DNA of 64,000 nt from Hymenobacter sp. YIM 151858-1 (GCF_025979705.1 NZ_CP110136.1:2914001-2978000), one strand, 5' to 3'. Shown: positions 9,306-17,988, counted from the stretch's first letter. Translations and numbers: made by a program. Notes: generated by a model not told the origin, from the sequence alone.

Positions 9306-9983
9306 TTAGTCTTTCACTTTCACCTCGCCGTCGTCGGCGTCGCGCTTTACTTTGGTGCCGTTGGCGTATTCCACCTTCCGGTCGCCGTCCTTGTCGATTT
9401 TGACGGTGGTGCCGTTGGCGTACACGATTTTCACCTCGCCGTTTTTGTTTTCATACTTCACGATGCGCGGCTGGCGGCGGCGGGCCGGGCGCGCAGGCGC
9501 GGTTTCGGTGGTCGTGGTAGTAGTGGTAACGGTGGTGGTGCTGGCCGTGCCCGCGTTGGTGCCCGAGCCGTAGTAGCGGCTGCGGTTGGTTTCGTAGGTG
9601 CGGTACTGCGCGTCGTCGCCCAAAATGGTGCGCACCTCCGTGTCGGTATCGGTGTCGATCTGGCGCGTGGCGGCGTAGCGGCCCGCCGTGTCGGTTTCGT
9701 ACTGCGCATCCAGGTCGCCGATGCGCTGGGCGCGGGTGTAATAGGTGTTGCGGAAGCGGCGCACTTTGGCCGTATCCGATACGCCTAGGTCGGCGGCTAC
9801 CTGGTCGGCGGTGCGGTTGGCCTGGTCCTGGTACACGGTCATGTCGGCATCGTCGTCGACTACCACGGCGGTATCGGCCGAGGGGGTGGCGGCCGCATCC
9901 ACGGCGGCGGGCTTATCGCGGTTGCAGGCTGTGCTGAGCGCCAAGGTGGCGGCGCCGGCAAACAGCAGTAGGGTATTTTTCAT
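9306..9983 (-). CDS. Lipoprotein of unknown function, Thr/Asp-rich
   Basis: The 225-residue product has a lipoprotein signal (MKNTLLLFAGAATLALSTAC, Cys20 as the lipid site). The middle carries helical Asp/Arg-rich sequence with a run of Thr residues near 150-160, and the C-terminal 55 residues hold repeats of the form YANGTxVKxDxDG. No catalytic motif is visible. It resembles stress-type envelope lipoproteins of Bacteroidota but I cannot name a family. It is convergent with the MFS gene. Confidence 0.72.
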   Translation of the reverse strand: MKNTLLLFAGAATLALSTACNRDKPAAVDAAATPSADTAVVVDDDADMTVYQDQANRTADQVAADLGVSDTAKVRRFRNTYYTRAQRIGDLDAQYETDTAGRYAATRQIDTDTDTEVRTILGDDAQYRTYETNRSRYYGSGTNAGTASTTTVTTTTTTTETAPARPARRRQPRIVKYENKNGEVKIVYANGTTVKIDKDGDRKVEYANGTKVKRDADDGEVKVKD

Positions 9984-10154
9984 GGTACGTGAGAGCGTTG
10001 GGTTGAAACACGGGCCACCAGGTAGCCCACGGCCCCTCTACGGCTGAGGTTGCGGCACTGTTGCCGCAGCCCGGTTTCCTGCGGGCAATTGCTTTATTTT
10101 CGGGGGCGTTGTTGCCGGGCGCGCTTACCGGTTTCTCCTCTTTTTGCTCGTTCC

Positions 10155-10676
10155 ATGACCCCAGCCGATGCGGCGTTTGCGGCGTTTCCGGAGTTGCGCA
10201 CCGCCGGGCTGCGGCTACGCGCAGTAACCACTGCCGACCTGGAGGCCGTGCGCCCCATCACGTTTTACGACGGGCTGCCGGCCGCCAGCCTCGCGCAAAC
10301 CGAGCGCATGCTGGCCCGCATCGAGGAGGATTACCGCAACCGCCAAAGCATTCATTGGGCCGTGGCCCTGGCCGATTCCGACGAGCTGATCGGCACCTGC
10401 GGGTTTTACCGCGGCTTTGCCGGGGCCTGCGGCGAAATCGGCTACGTGCTGCGCCCCGAGTACCGCGGCCAGGGCCTGATGACGCAGGCCGTGCAGGCCA
10501 TTTGCGCCTTCGGTTTCGGGCAGCTGCAGCTGCGGCAAATCGAAGCGTACACCGAGCCCGACAACCTGGCCTCGCAGCGGCTGCTGACCCGCACCGGCTT
10601 TGCCCCCGCCGCCTCCGATGTGCCCGGCCTGCTCCGCTACGCGCTGCCCCGCGGCCCGGCGCGCGGCCGCACCTAG
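10155..10676 (+). CDS. GNAT-family N-acetyltransferase (RimJ-like)
   Basis: The 173-residue protein starts MTPADAAFAAFPELRTAGL; this ATG fits the family start, while the upstream frame is not protein-like. It shows LRLRAVTTADLEAV (strand 1), IGYVLRPEYRGQGLM (acetyl-CoA loop) and EAYTEPDNLASQRLL (typical of RimJ/RimL-like enzymes that acetylate protein N-termini or small amines). The TAG stop lies in ACCTAGGG. Confidence 0.87.
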   Translation: MTPADAAFAAFPELRTAGLRLRAVTTADLEAVRPITFYDGLPAASLAQTERMLARIEEDYRNRQSIHWAVALADSDELIGTCGFYRGFAGACGEIGYVLRPEYRGQGLMTQAVQAICAFGFGQLQLRQIEAYTEPDNLASQRLLTRTGFAPAASDVPGLLRYALPRGPARGRT

Positions 10677-10795
10677 GGCACCCGGCGCCAGCCCCGCGCC
10701 GCCCGGCTTCCGCCGAAAAGTTTGCGCGCCGAGGCAACGGCTGGGGCCGCTGCCGCATCTGGCGTATTGTCAAACCAACCAAGCCTAGTTGCCCT

Positions 10796-11473
10796 ATGCG
10801 TACCTCAACTCTCTTCCGCACTTTGGCCGTTGCGGCCCTTGTAGTTTCTGCGCAGGCGGTGGCCGTGGCCCAGGGCCAGCTGCGGCAGGTAGGCGCGTTT
10901 CGGCAGGTGAAGGCCAGCGGCGCCGTAAACGTGGTGCTGCGCCAGGCCGCTGCCCAGGAGGTACGCGTGGAAGCCCGCCCCGAGGTGCAGGCCCGCGTGC
11001 GCACCGTGGTCGAAAACGGCACCCTGCGCATCTACCGCGAGTCGGGCAGCGGCTGGTCGTCGCTGAATTGGGGCAAGGATGACCAGGTAACGGTGTACGT
11101 TACGGCCCCTACCCTCACGGGCGTGGAGGTAAGCGGCGCCAGCGAGTTGAAAAGCGCCTCGCCCATTCAGGCCGAGCAGTTCAGCATTCGCGTAAGCGGC
11201 GCCAGCGACGTAACGCTGCAGCTCAACGCCCAAAGCCTGTCGGCCACGGCCAGCGGGGCCAGCGACATCCGCCTCGCCGGCCGCGTGGCGCAGCAGCAGG
11301 TGCAGGTAAGCGGCAGCAGCGACTACCGGGCCTACGAGTTGCAAAGCCAGAAAGCCGTGGTGCAAGCCTCGGGCGCCAGCGACGCCTACGTGTATGTTGA
11401 TGGCGACCTGCAGGCGCGCAGCTCCGGCGCCAGCGACGTGCACTACAAAGGCCGCGCCCGGGTGGGGCGGTAA
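10796..11473 (+). CDS. DUF2807 head-GIN-domain secreted protein
   Basis: The 225-residue product has a signal peptide (MRTSTLFRTLAVAALVVSAQA) and a DUF2807 (putative auto-transporter adhesin, head GIN) domain. The domain shows its usual opening, FRQVKASGAVNVVLRQ, then a periodic series of GAS(D/E) turns (VSGASEL, VSGASDV, ASGASDI, VSGSSDY, ASGASDA, SSGASDV), as in a right-handed beta-helix. It probably sits on the cell envelope; its role is unknown. It is in plus orientation behind the GNAT gene with a 119-base gap. Confidence 0.85.
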   Translation: MRTSTLFRTLAVAALVVSAQAVAVAQGQLRQVGAFRQVKASGAVNVVLRQAAAQEVRVEARPEVQARVRTVVENGTLRIYRESGSGWSSLNWGKDDQVTVYVTAPTLTGVEVSGASELKSASPIQAEQFSIRVSGASDVTLQLNAQSLSATASGASDIRLAGRVAQQQVQVSGSSDYRAYELQSQKAVVQASGASDAYVYVDGDLQARSSGASDVHYKGRARVGR

Positions 11474-11547
11474 GGCCCGCTTTGCAAGCCGGCGGCGGTT
11501 GGAACAAGCTCCGCAAGGCCCCTCGCCCGCCCGGTTGCTCTATTGAT

Positions 11548-11590
11548 GCCGCGGCTCCGCCTGCACCTAGGAAGCAGGCGGAGCCGCGGC
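11548..11590. terminator. Perfect 17-bp hairpin with CCTAGG in its loop
   Basis: Two 17-base arms (GCCGCGGCTCCGCCTGC and complement) enclose the 9-base loop ACCTAGGAA. It lies between the DUF2807 gene and the next promoter, so it may end the former's transcript. There is no T run after it on the plus strand. Confidence 0.6.
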
Positions 11591-11591
11591 A

Positions 11592-11599
11592 TATCTTTG
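11592..11599 (+). promoter_or_regulatory. -7 element TATCTTTG
   Basis: A perfect match to TAnnTTTG lies 24 bases before the ATG at 11623, directly after the hairpin arm. No clear -33 TTG is visible. Confidence 0.55.
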
Positions 11600-11622
11600 T
11601 AGCTGCTTTATCATTTTCTTCT

Positions 11623-12894
11623 ATGAAAAACAGCTATTCCGTAGCAATTGTATGCGCGCTGGCAAGTGCGGCCACCCACGCAGCCCAGGCCCAGACCAAC
11701 TACAAGCCCGGGTACATTGTAACGCAAGCCGGCGACACGCTACGCGGGCAGATTGACTTTCAGGACTGGCGCCGAAACCCGGCTTCGGTTACCTTCCGAA
11801 CGGGCGAAAGCGCGGCCGCTGCCTCCTACCAACCGGCCCAGATTCGGGGCTTTGGCGCCGCCAACCAGCACTTCGCCAGCGCGTACGTGCAGGTCGAAAC
11901 CTCGCCCCGCTCGCTGGCCAACCTCTCCTCCTCGCCCGATTTCGCGCTCCGGCAGGATACCCTGTTCGTGCGGCCGCTCATCGACGGCCCCAAAAGCCTG
12001 TACAGCTACGTCGACGCCGACGACAACGAGCACTTTTACTTCCGCAACGGCGCGGCGCTGGAGCTGCTGTTGTACAAGAAGTTTATCCGCTACGCCGGCA
12101 GCGCCAAAACCGTGGTGCCCATCGAGAACTACAAGGGGCAGCTGGCGGCTTACCTGGGCGAGTTTCCGGGGGCGCAGGCAAGCCTTGCCGCGGCCGATTA
12201 CACCCGCTCGCGCCTCGAGAAACTGTACGCCGGCTACTACAAGCAGCTTGGTGCCCAGCCCGCGTTTCGGCAAAAAACCCAGGGCACCAGCGCCGAGTTC
12301 GGCGTGCTGGCGGGTGGCACCGTGTCGCGCCTCACGTTCAGCAGCTCTTCCGAGGCATATTACCACCTGACCAAAACGCCACTTGAGGCTTCCAAGGGCT
12401 TCTCGGGCGGTTTGTTTCTCAACCTCACGCCGCCCTCAAAAATGCGGCGCCTCTCGTTTGTGAACGAGCTGATGTTCAGCGCGTACGAGTTCAAAGGCCA
12501 TTACCGCGACACCCGCAACGCCAACACCTACACCGATACCGACTTTGTGTACGCGGCCGGCTACCTCAAGCTCAACAACCTGCTGCGCTACAGCTACGGC
12601 CTGGGCAGCACGCGCGTGTTTCTGAACGCCGGCATTTCCAACGGCCTCATGGTCAGCCAGAAAAACACCCGCACCGATGTGTCGCACTTTTACACCACGG
12701 TGCGCACCACCCAAAGCAAAGCCCTGGATGATGTGCGCCCCTACGAGCAAAGCCTGGTGTTTGGCCTGGGCGGCCGGCTGTCGAGGTTCTCGGCAGAGGC
12801 AAGGCACGAAATAGGCAACGGCATGTCGTACATCGTGGCGCTGCGCTCTACCACCTCCCGCACGCACATTCTGACCAGCTTTTACCTGAAGTAG
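11623..12894 (+). CDS. Outer-membrane-associated protein of unknown function
   Basis: The 423-residue product has a signal peptide (MKNSYSVAIVCALASAATHAAQAQ). It opens with YKPGYIVTQAGDTLRGQIDF, a pattern common in secreted Bacteroidota proteins whose C-terminal half forms a porin-like beta-barrel. Strands such as FVYAAGYLKLNNLLRYSY and the terminal HILTSFYLK fit that picture. The start is fixed by the -7 element just upstream. No enzyme motif was seen and the role is unknown. Confidence 0.72.
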   Translation: MKNSYSVAIVCALASAATHAAQAQTNYKPGYIVTQAGDTLRGQIDFQDWRRNPASVTFRTGESAAAASYQPAQIRGFGAANQHFASAYVQVETSPRSLANLSSSPDFALRQDTLFVRPLIDGPKSLYSYVDADDNEHFYFRNGAALELLLYKKFIRYAGSAKTVVPIENYKGQLAAYLGEFPGAQASLAAADYTRSRLEKLYAGYYKQLGAQPAFRQKTQGTSAEFGVLAGGTVSRLTFSSSSEAYYHLTKTPLEASKGFSGGLFLNLTPPSKMRRLSFVNELMFSAYEFKGHYRDTRNANTYTDTDFVYAAGYLKLNNLLRYSYGLGSTRVFLNAGISNGLMVSQKNTRTDVSHFYTTVRTTQSKALDDVRPYEQSLVFGLGGRLSRFSAEARHEIGNGMSYIVALRSTTSRTHILTSFYLK

Positions 12895-12941
12895 CCGCCC
12901 CCGGGCTTGCCTGAGGAGCTGCGGGCCAGCCCTGGGTGTCG

Positions 12942-12978
12942 CCCACCGCGCACGGGCACCAAACCCGTGCGCGGTGGG
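12942..12978. terminator. 15-bp hairpin downstream of the barrel protein
   Basis: Arms CCCACCGCGCACGGG and complement surround a 7-base loop, 47 bases after the stop of the preceding gene. Confidence 0.5.
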
Positions 12979-13022
12979 TTGCCCCGGCGGCGGCTTTCGT
13001 TCACGTATCCATCCTCCTCCGT

Positions 13023-13589
13023 ATGCCCCACCAGCACTTCATCCTGCACAAGCCTTTCGGCTACCTCAGTCAGTTTGTTACTGATGCGAAGAAAAAACGC
13101 CTGCTGGGCGAGCTGTACGAGTTTCCGGCCGGCACCATGGCCATCGGCCGCCTCGACGAAGACAGCGAAGGCCTGCTGCTGCTGACCACCGACGGCCGCG
13201 TGAGCGAGCAAATCCGGAACGGCGGCGTGGAGAAGGAATATTACGCCCAGGTGGATGGCCTGATTACCGACGAAGCCCTGACCGCGCTGGAACAAGGCGT
13301 GGAGATTGGCGTGCGCGACGTGAAGTACCAAACCACCACCTGCCGCGCCCGCCGCCTGCCCGCCCCGCCCGACCTGCCACCTAGGGCCAAGCGCATCCGC
13401 GACGAGCGCCACGGCCCCACCAGCTGGGTAAGCCTTACCCTGACGGAAGGCAAGTTTCGGCAGGTGCGCAAGATGACGGCCGCCGTGGGCTTCCCCACGT
13501 TGCGTTTGGTGCGCGTGCGCATCGGGCGGCTGCACCTGTTCGATCTGGCACCGGGCGCCGTGCAGGAAGTAGCCGAACTGACCACCTAG
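13023..13589 (+). CDS. rRNA pseudouridine synthase, RluE/RsuA family
   Basis: The 188-residue protein starts MPHQHFILHKPFGYLSQF. The catalytic motif GRLDEDSEGLLLLT carries Asp45, and EGKFRQVRKMTAAVGFPTLRLVRVRIG matches the C-terminal RsuA/RluE signature. There is no S4 domain and the length is short, which fits RluE, the enzyme making pseudouridine 2457 in 23S rRNA; RluF-like enzymes would be longer. The upstream extension of the frame lacks homology. The stop TAG falls in ACCTAGG. Confidence 0.85.
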   Translation: MPHQHFILHKPFGYLSQFVTDAKKKRLLGELYEFPAGTMAIGRLDEDSEGLLLLTTDGRVSEQIRNGGVEKEYYAQVDGLITDEALTALEQGVEIGVRDVKYQTTTCRARRLPAPPDLPPRAKRIRDERHGPTSWVSLTLTEGKFRQVRKMTAAVGFPTLRLVRVRIGRLHLFDLAPGAVQEVAELTT

Positions 13590-13609
13590 GGCCGAGCGGG
13601 CACAACGTG

Positions 13610-13617
13610 TACCTTCG
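13610..13617 (+). promoter_or_regulatory. -7 element TACCTTCG
   Basis: One mismatch from TAnnTTTG, 21 bases before the ATG at 13638. It gives the TPM gene its own promoter just after rluE. Confidence 0.45.
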
Positions 13618-13637
13618 CCGCGTTACCGCCCCGCGCC

Positions 13638-15149
13638 ATGTTCAGCCGCTATTTATCCCTCTGCCTTTGTGCCCTGGCGCTGCTGTGCGCCTCCGCCTGC
13701 AACCCCGCCGACCCCGCTACCGAGCCAACCGCCGTCGCCGATTACCGGCAGGACCTGCCCAACCCCAAAACCCTAGGTGAAAGCTACGTCAGCGACCCCG
13801 ACAGCATCCTGACCCCGGCCACGGTAGCCAACCTCAACCACGTATTGCGCGCCCTCGACCAGAGCGGCCGTGCGCACATCGATGTGGCACTGGCGCGCAG
13901 CATTGGCGAGGCCGTGCCCAAAACCACCGCCACCGAGCTGTTCAACCTCTGGCAAATCGGCGACCGGGACAAGGACAACGGCTTGCTGATGCTGCTGGTG
14001 CTCGACCAACGGCGCGTGGAGTTCGAAACCGGCTATGGCCTGGAGGCCGAGCTGCCCGATGCCATTTGCTACCGCATTCAGCAGCGCTACATGCTGCCCC
14101 ACCTGCGCGCCCAGCAGTACGATGCCGCCGTGCAGCAGGGCGTTTCGGCCATTATGCGGCAGCTGGCCACCGGCTCCATTGCCGAGCCGGGCAGCCCCGC
14201 CGACTCGGTTGCCGCCACCGCCGAAGTGCCATCGGAGAATTACGCGGCCAGCCGCGCCCCCGAGGACGAGGACGACGGCGCGGCCGCGTTTATCTGGCGT
14301 ATGCTGGGCGCTTTTCTGGTGGCTATGGCGGGCACGGTGTTCTACAGCGCGGCCTGGGACGCTACCACCAAAGGCCACCCCCACCGCAACGCCTGGTCCA
14401 CGGTAATGGTGTTGCCGTTTGGGCTGATTTTGCTGGGCCTCTTCGCCGATGTGCCGGTGTGGGCGCTGGCCCTGGCGGCCTACGTGCCGCTGCTGCTGTA
14501 CCTGCTGGCCTACCTGCGCGGCGTGGGCCGCACGCTGGCTGCCCAGCAGAGCACCCTAAGCCGGCATCAGCAGTACCAGTATTTGCAGCGCACGCACCAC
14601 GGGCTCGGCTTCAGCCGCTACCTGTTTGCCTTGCCGCTGTACTGGTACTGGCGGCGGCACCGGCAGCGCCTGCAGCAGCTGCGCGAGGCGCCCTACCCCT
14701 GCCCCCACTGCCAGCGCCCCATGCAGCGCCTGCCCGAAACCGCCGACGACGCGCACCTGCAGCCCGGCCAACGCACCGAGGAAGCCCTGGCCGCCGTGGA
14801 TTACGACGTGTGGCAGTGCGAGCCGTGCCAGCACACCCTGGTGCTTGATTACCACAACCCCGCCACCGAAGCCAAGGCCTGCCCCGCGTGCCACTACCAC
14901 ACCCTCCTCGAGGCGGGCCGGCAAGTGGTGCAGCGCGCCACGCGCTCGGCCCCTGGTTGGGGGTGGCAGCTAACGCGCTGCCGCCACTGCGGGCACGAGC
15001 AAAAGGAACGCTACACCATTGCCCAGCTCAGCAGCCCCTCGTCGTCATCGTCGGGCGGGTCGTCGTATTCGTCGTCCTCGTCGGGCAGCAGTTCTTCGTC
15101 GAGCAGCGGCGGGTCGTCGGGGGGCGGCGGGGCGGGCAGCAGCTGGTAG
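13638..15149 (+). CDS. TPM-domain lipoprotein with zinc-ribbon and Ser/Gly tail
   Basis: The 503-residue product has a lipoprotein signal (LALLCASAC). A TPM domain follows at about residues 45-175 (SDPDSILTPATVANLN, IGDRDKDNGLLMLLVLDQRRVEFETGYGLE). Two transmembrane segments lie near 215-295. A cysteine-rich part follows with CPHC, CEPC, CPAC and CRHC pairs, likely two zinc ribbons. The tail is almost pure Ser/Gly. TPM domains occur in thylakoid TLP18.3 and in bacterial envelope proteins tied to membrane or photosystem repair; here the role is unknown. The Ser/Gly tail is a common variant of the family's Gly-rich ends. Confidence 0.8.
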   Translation: MFSRYLSLCLCALALLCASACNPADPATEPTAVADYRQDLPNPKTLGESYVSDPDSILTPATVANLNHVLRALDQSGRAHIDVALARSIGEAVPKTTATELFNLWQIGDRDKDNGLLMLLVLDQRRVEFETGYGLEAELPDAICYRIQQRYMLPHLRAQQYDAAVQQGVSAIMRQLATGSIAEPGSPADSVAATAEVPSENYAASRAPEDEDDGAAAFIWRMLGAFLVAMAGTVFYSAAWDATTKGHPHRNAWSTVMVLPFGLILLGLFADVPVWALALAAYVPLLLYLLAYLRGVGRTLAAQQSTLSRHQQYQYLQRTHHGLGFSRYLFALPLYWYWRRHRQRLQQLREAPYPCPHCQRPMQRLPETADDAHLQPGQRTEEALAAVDYDVWQCEPCQHTLVLDYHNPATEAKACPACHYHTLLEAGRQVVQRATRSAPGWGWQLTRCRHCGHEQKERYTIAQLSSPSSSSSGGSSYSSSSSGSSSSSSSGGSSGGGGAGSSW

Positions 15150-15250
15150 CCGCCGGCGTGGCGGGCACCGCTGCCGGGGCCCAGCCGCCCGGGGTTTCGG
15201 CCGGGTTTATTGGCTTGTAGCTGGGTGCACCCCCACCGTGGCCTTTTGCG

Positions 15251-15258
15251 TACCTTTG
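15251..15258 (+). promoter_or_regulatory. -7 element TACCTTTG with a long leader
   Basis: A perfect TAnnTTTG match lies 68 bases before the cold-shock protein ATG. The leader of roughly 60 bases resembles the long untranslated leaders of other cold-shock mRNAs. Confidence 0.5.
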
Positions 15259-15326
15259 TTAGGGCCGCTCATTGGTTTGAGCTTATGGTTTCCTGAAACC
15301 AGCCGGAAATAACATCAAGCATTACT

Positions 15327-15797
15327 ATGAGCAGAGGGCAAGGCAGCTTCGGCAAACGCGAAAACGAAAAGAAACGCGCCAGCAAGCAGAAGCAAAAAGA
15401 AGAACGCAAACAGGAACGCCAGGCCGGTGCCAAAAAAGGCCAAAGCCTGGAGGATATGATGGCTTACGTCGACGAGTTCGGCAACATCACCAACACCCCG
15501 CCCGACCCCAACCGCAAGCGCGAGGAAATCGACGTGAACAGCATTCGGTTGGGTGCCGCGCCGGTAGAGGAAGAAAACCCCGAAGACAAGCTGCGCACCG
15601 GCGTGGTGTCGTTCTTCAACGAGTCGAAGGGTTTCGGCTTCATCAAGGACAAGAAAACCCAGGAGAGCATTTTTGTGCACGCCAGCGGTTTGGTGAACCC
15701 CATCAAGGAAGGCGACGCGGTAACCTTCGAAATCGAGAACGGCCACAAAGGCCCGCAGGCGGTTTCGGTACGTACGGGCGGCGCGCAGCCGGCTTAG
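15327..15797 (+). CDS. Cold-shock-domain protein with a basic N-terminal extension
   Basis: The 156-residue product has a Lys/Arg/Glu/Gln-rich N-terminus (about residues 1-40) and a linker. A cold-shock domain occupies about residues 90-150, with RNP1-like KGFGFIKD and RNP2-like SIFVHASG motifs and the opening GVVSFFNESKG. It should bind single-stranded RNA or DNA and act as an RNA chaperone. The domain is joined to a basic tail, as in several Bacteroidota proteins. The PhnA-like gene follows 29 bases downstream and may be co-transcribed. Confidence 0.9.
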   Translation: MSRGQGSFGKRENEKKRASKQKQKEERKQERQAGAKKGQSLEDMMAYVDEFGNITNTPPDPNRKREEIDVNSIRLGAAPVEEENPEDKLRTGVVSFFNESKGFGFIKDKKTQESIFVHASGLVNPIKEGDAVTFEIENGHKGPQAVSVRTGGAQPA

Positions 15798-15826
15798 GCT
15801 CGCGTCAAGCTCTCCTTTCTGCCCGA

Positions 15827-16036
15827 ATGGAAACCAAAGACAGCAACGGCAACGTGCTCAACGACGGCGACTCGGTAACGCTGATCAAAGACCTGAAAGT
15901 AAAAGGCTCGTCGCAAACGCTGAAGCGCGGTACGCTGGTAAAGAACATTCGCCTGACCAACAGCCCCGCCGAGGTTGAAGGCCGCGCGGGTGGCTCGATG
16001 ATGGTACTGCGCACCGAGTTCGTGAAGAAAGCCTAG
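15827..16036 (+). CDS. PhnA C-terminal-domain protein
   Basis: The 69-residue protein (starts METKDSNGNVLNDGDSVTLI) is the C-terminal domain of PhnA/YjdM. The diagnostic parts are VLNDGDSVTLIKDLKVKGS and KRGTLVKNIRL. The zinc ribbon of full-length PhnA (about 110 residues) is absent, as is usual for short Bacteroidota versions. The old name refers to alkylphosphonate use, but the function is not established. It is probably co-transcribed with the cold-shock gene. The stop TAG lies in CCTAGGT. Confidence 0.82.
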   Translation: METKDSNGNVLNDGDSVTLIKDLKVKGSSQTLKRGTLVKNIRLTNSPAEVEGRAGGSMMVLRTEFVKKA

Positions 16037-16070
16037 GTGGCCGCAGTGCCCCACCCACCCCACAACCCGC

Positions 16071-16101
16071 AGGAGGCCCCCAACGGCCTCCTTTTCTTTT
16101 T
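16071..16101 (+). terminator. Rho-independent terminator
   Basis: AGGAGGCC and GGCCTCCT arms are followed by a T-rich tract (TTTTCTTTT), 35 bases after the PhnA-like gene. Confidence 0.75.
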
Positions 16102-16120
16102 ACCCGGCCGGGTGGTTGGG

Positions 16121-16128
16121 TATCTTGT
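16121..16128 (+). promoter_or_regulatory. Putative -7 element TATCTTGT
   Basis: A near match to TAnnTTTG 31 bases before the ATG at 16159 of the next GNAT gene, just after the terminator. It resembles the element before the GNAT gene at 4632. Confidence 0.35.
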
Positions 16129-16158
16129 GGTACCATACCACTCGCTGGCCTTTTGCCC

Positions 16159-16719
16159 ATGAAGTCGTCGTCGCCCGTTCTTTCCGTTCGCGAGCTGGAG
16201 GCCCCCGACATCGAAGCCATTGCCAACTACTGGCTGCACGCCGAACCTGCCTACCTCACGGGCATGGGCGTGGACCTAGGCAAGCTGCCCACCCGCGCGG
16301 CCTGGCGGCAGCTGCTGCAGGCCCAGCTGGCCGCGCCGCCGCCCGAAAAGCAGTCGTATTGCCTGATTTGGGAGGTAGATGGCCGCGCCGTGGGCCACTG
16401 CAACATCAACAAAATCAAGCCCGGCGAAGAGGCCTACATGCACTTGCACCTCTGGGATGCCGGGGTGCGCAAGCAGGGCTACGGCACCGCCTTGGTACGG
16501 CTCTCGTTGCCTTACTTTTTCGGCAATTACCAGCTCGAGCGCCTCTACTGCGAGCCGTACGCCCGCAACCCTGCCCCCAACCGCACGCTGCCGCGCCTGG
16601 GGTTCGAGCTGGTGCAGGAGTACACCACCACGCCGGGTCAAATCAACTTTGAGCAGCCCGTGCGGCTGTGGGTGCTCACGCGCGAGCGGTTTGCGGCCCT
16701 GCAGCAGGCCAGCACCTAG
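16159..16719 (+). CDS. GNAT-family N-acetyltransferase
   Basis: The 186-residue protein starts MKSSSPVLSVRELEAPDIEA; the frame also opens at a TTG two codons earlier. The acetyl-CoA loop is degenerate (RKQGYGTALVRL), and the segment EPYARNPAPNRTLPRLGFEL is the usual C-terminal GNAT helix and strand. The acceptor is unknown. The TAG stop falls in ACCTAGG. It is convergent with the DisA_N-like gene, only five bases away. Confidence 0.82.
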   Translation: MKSSSPVLSVRELEAPDIEAIANYWLHAEPAYLTGMGVDLGKLPTRAAWRQLLQAQLAAPPPEKQSYCLIWEVDGRAVGHCNINKIKPGEEAYMHLHLWDAGVRKQGYGTALVRLSLPYFFGNYQLERLYCEPYARNPAPNRTLPRLGFELVQEYTTTPGQINFEQPVRLWVLTRERFAALQQAST

Positions 16720-16724
16720 GGCTG

Positions 16725-17870
16725 CTACAGCAACAGCACATCGATGCGGTGGGCCTGCACCAGTTGCTCTTTTTCCGACCACGCAAACACCGTAAAGTAG
16801 CCATCCTGCGAGGCCACCATGGCCAGGGCGTCGTGTTGGTCGTGCACAAACTGGGCGGCGGCCAAGTGGCGCGTGCCGCCGTTTTGGGCCGGGTGCAGGT
16901 GCTGCGGCTTGCTGCCCACCACCGGCTCCGACAGCACCAGCTTATCCACGGGCGTGCTGTTGGCGGCGCGGGCTACTTTCGCCCCGAAGGCCAGCAGGTG
17001 GTAGTCGCGCGTGATGACGGTGGCGCCATCAACGGCCGTAAAGCCGCCTACCATGCCAATGGCCCGCAGCAGCCGCTGCTGCTGCTTGCGTTTGGTGGGC
17101 TCGGGCCGGCGCAGCTCGGCAATGCGCGAGTAGGCCGGTGCCACGGGGTAGCTGATGGGCTGCACAATCGACTGCTGCCAGGTCGTGCTGCCGGGCGGCA
17201 CCACCAGCACCAGCCCGCCGCGGCCGTGGGCGCGCATGGCGGTGGCCAGCTCCACCAGCACGCTGTCTACCTGGTGGCGGTGGGTGGGCGGGCCCGGCAA
17301 GGGCAAAAACGCACGCAGCGCGGGGCAGTCGGCGGCCGCCACGTTTTCGGCATCCACGAGCTGCAGCTGGTCGCCGCGCAAAATGGCTACGTTCACGAAT
17401 TTACCGAAGCCATCGGCGCGGCGGTGCTTTACCACCAGCAGGCCGGGCTCTACTACCTCCAGCACAAAGCACAGCGGCGGTATGCGCGTGGCCGTGCCCC
17501 ACACGTAAAAGCCGTCGGCATCGTGCCACACGCCTAGGTGAATACCGGGCTGCACCACGGCCGGGGCCAGCTTTACGAGGTTGTAGGGCGTGAGGCGGCG
17601 CACCTGCCCAAACACCAGCGGCCGCACGGCCTGCGTGGGCGGCAGCAAAGCCAGCGAAATGCGGGGCGAGTGGCCTTCTTCGCGGCGCAGGCTGGCCCAA
17701 AAAGCAGCATCGGTTACGGCCTCTACCCAGGGCGCCAAAGGCAGCACTACCTCGTCGGGCACAACGGCGCTTTCGGCCGCCTGCCGCGCAAAGTGGGCTT
17801 CGATGGTGGGCGCCACCATGCGGGCGGTGAGGTAGGTAGGCTCTGAATACATAACCGCAGCAACAAACAT
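16725..17870 (-). CDS. DisA_N-like (DACNV-type) predicted nucleotide sensor
   Basis: The 381-residue product is read from the ATG at 17870; Met7 (17852) is an alternative start, because a TACCTTAC box lies just upstream. The C-terminal third resembles the diadenylate cyclase (DisA_N/CdaA) fold: DGA at residues 281-283 and GTRH at 332-335 in GGTRHLAAAQF. Active cyclases carry GTRHRAA; here Leu336 replaces the second Arg of RHR. The N-terminal part (TIEAHFARQ to VWGTATRIPP) matches no enzyme I know, and the whole recalls the DACNV group of predicted nucleotide sensors. Catalysis is doubtful; nucleotide sensing is an inference. It is divergent from rlmF. Confidence 0.6.
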   Translation of the reverse strand: MFVAAVMYSEPTYLTARMVAPTIEAHFARQAAESAVVPDEVVLPLAPWVEAVTDAAFWASLRREEGHSPRISLALLPPTQAVRPLVFGQVRRLTPYNLVKLAPAVVQPGIHLGVWHDADGFYVWGTATRIPPLCFVLEVVEPGLLVVKHRRADGFGKFVNVAILRGDQLQLVDAENVAAADCPALRAFLPLPGPPTHRHQVDSVLVELATAMRAHGRGGLVLVVPPGSTTWQQSIVQPISYPVAPAYSRIAELRRPEPTKRKQQQRLLRAIGMVGGFTAVDGATVITRDYHLLAFGAKVARAANSTPVDKLVLSEPVVGSKPQHLHPAQNGGTRHLAAAQFVHDQHDALAMVASQDGYFTVFAWSEKEQLVQAHRIDVLLL

Positions 17871-17939
17871 GGTGAGGCAGTAAGGTACTCCTACGCGGTA
17901 CACGCGCCAACAGCCGGGGTGGCGCGGCGCCCTAGGTAG

Positions 17940-17947
17940 TACCTTTA
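17940..17947 (+). promoter_or_regulatory. -7 element TACCTTTA of rlmF
   Basis: TACCTTTA (one mismatch) lies 42 bases before the rlmF ATG and next to a CCTAGGT motif at 17931. Confidence 0.45.
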
Positions 17948-17988
17948 GGCACTGCCTAGCGGCAGCCTTCTGCTTAGCTCCGTACCCC

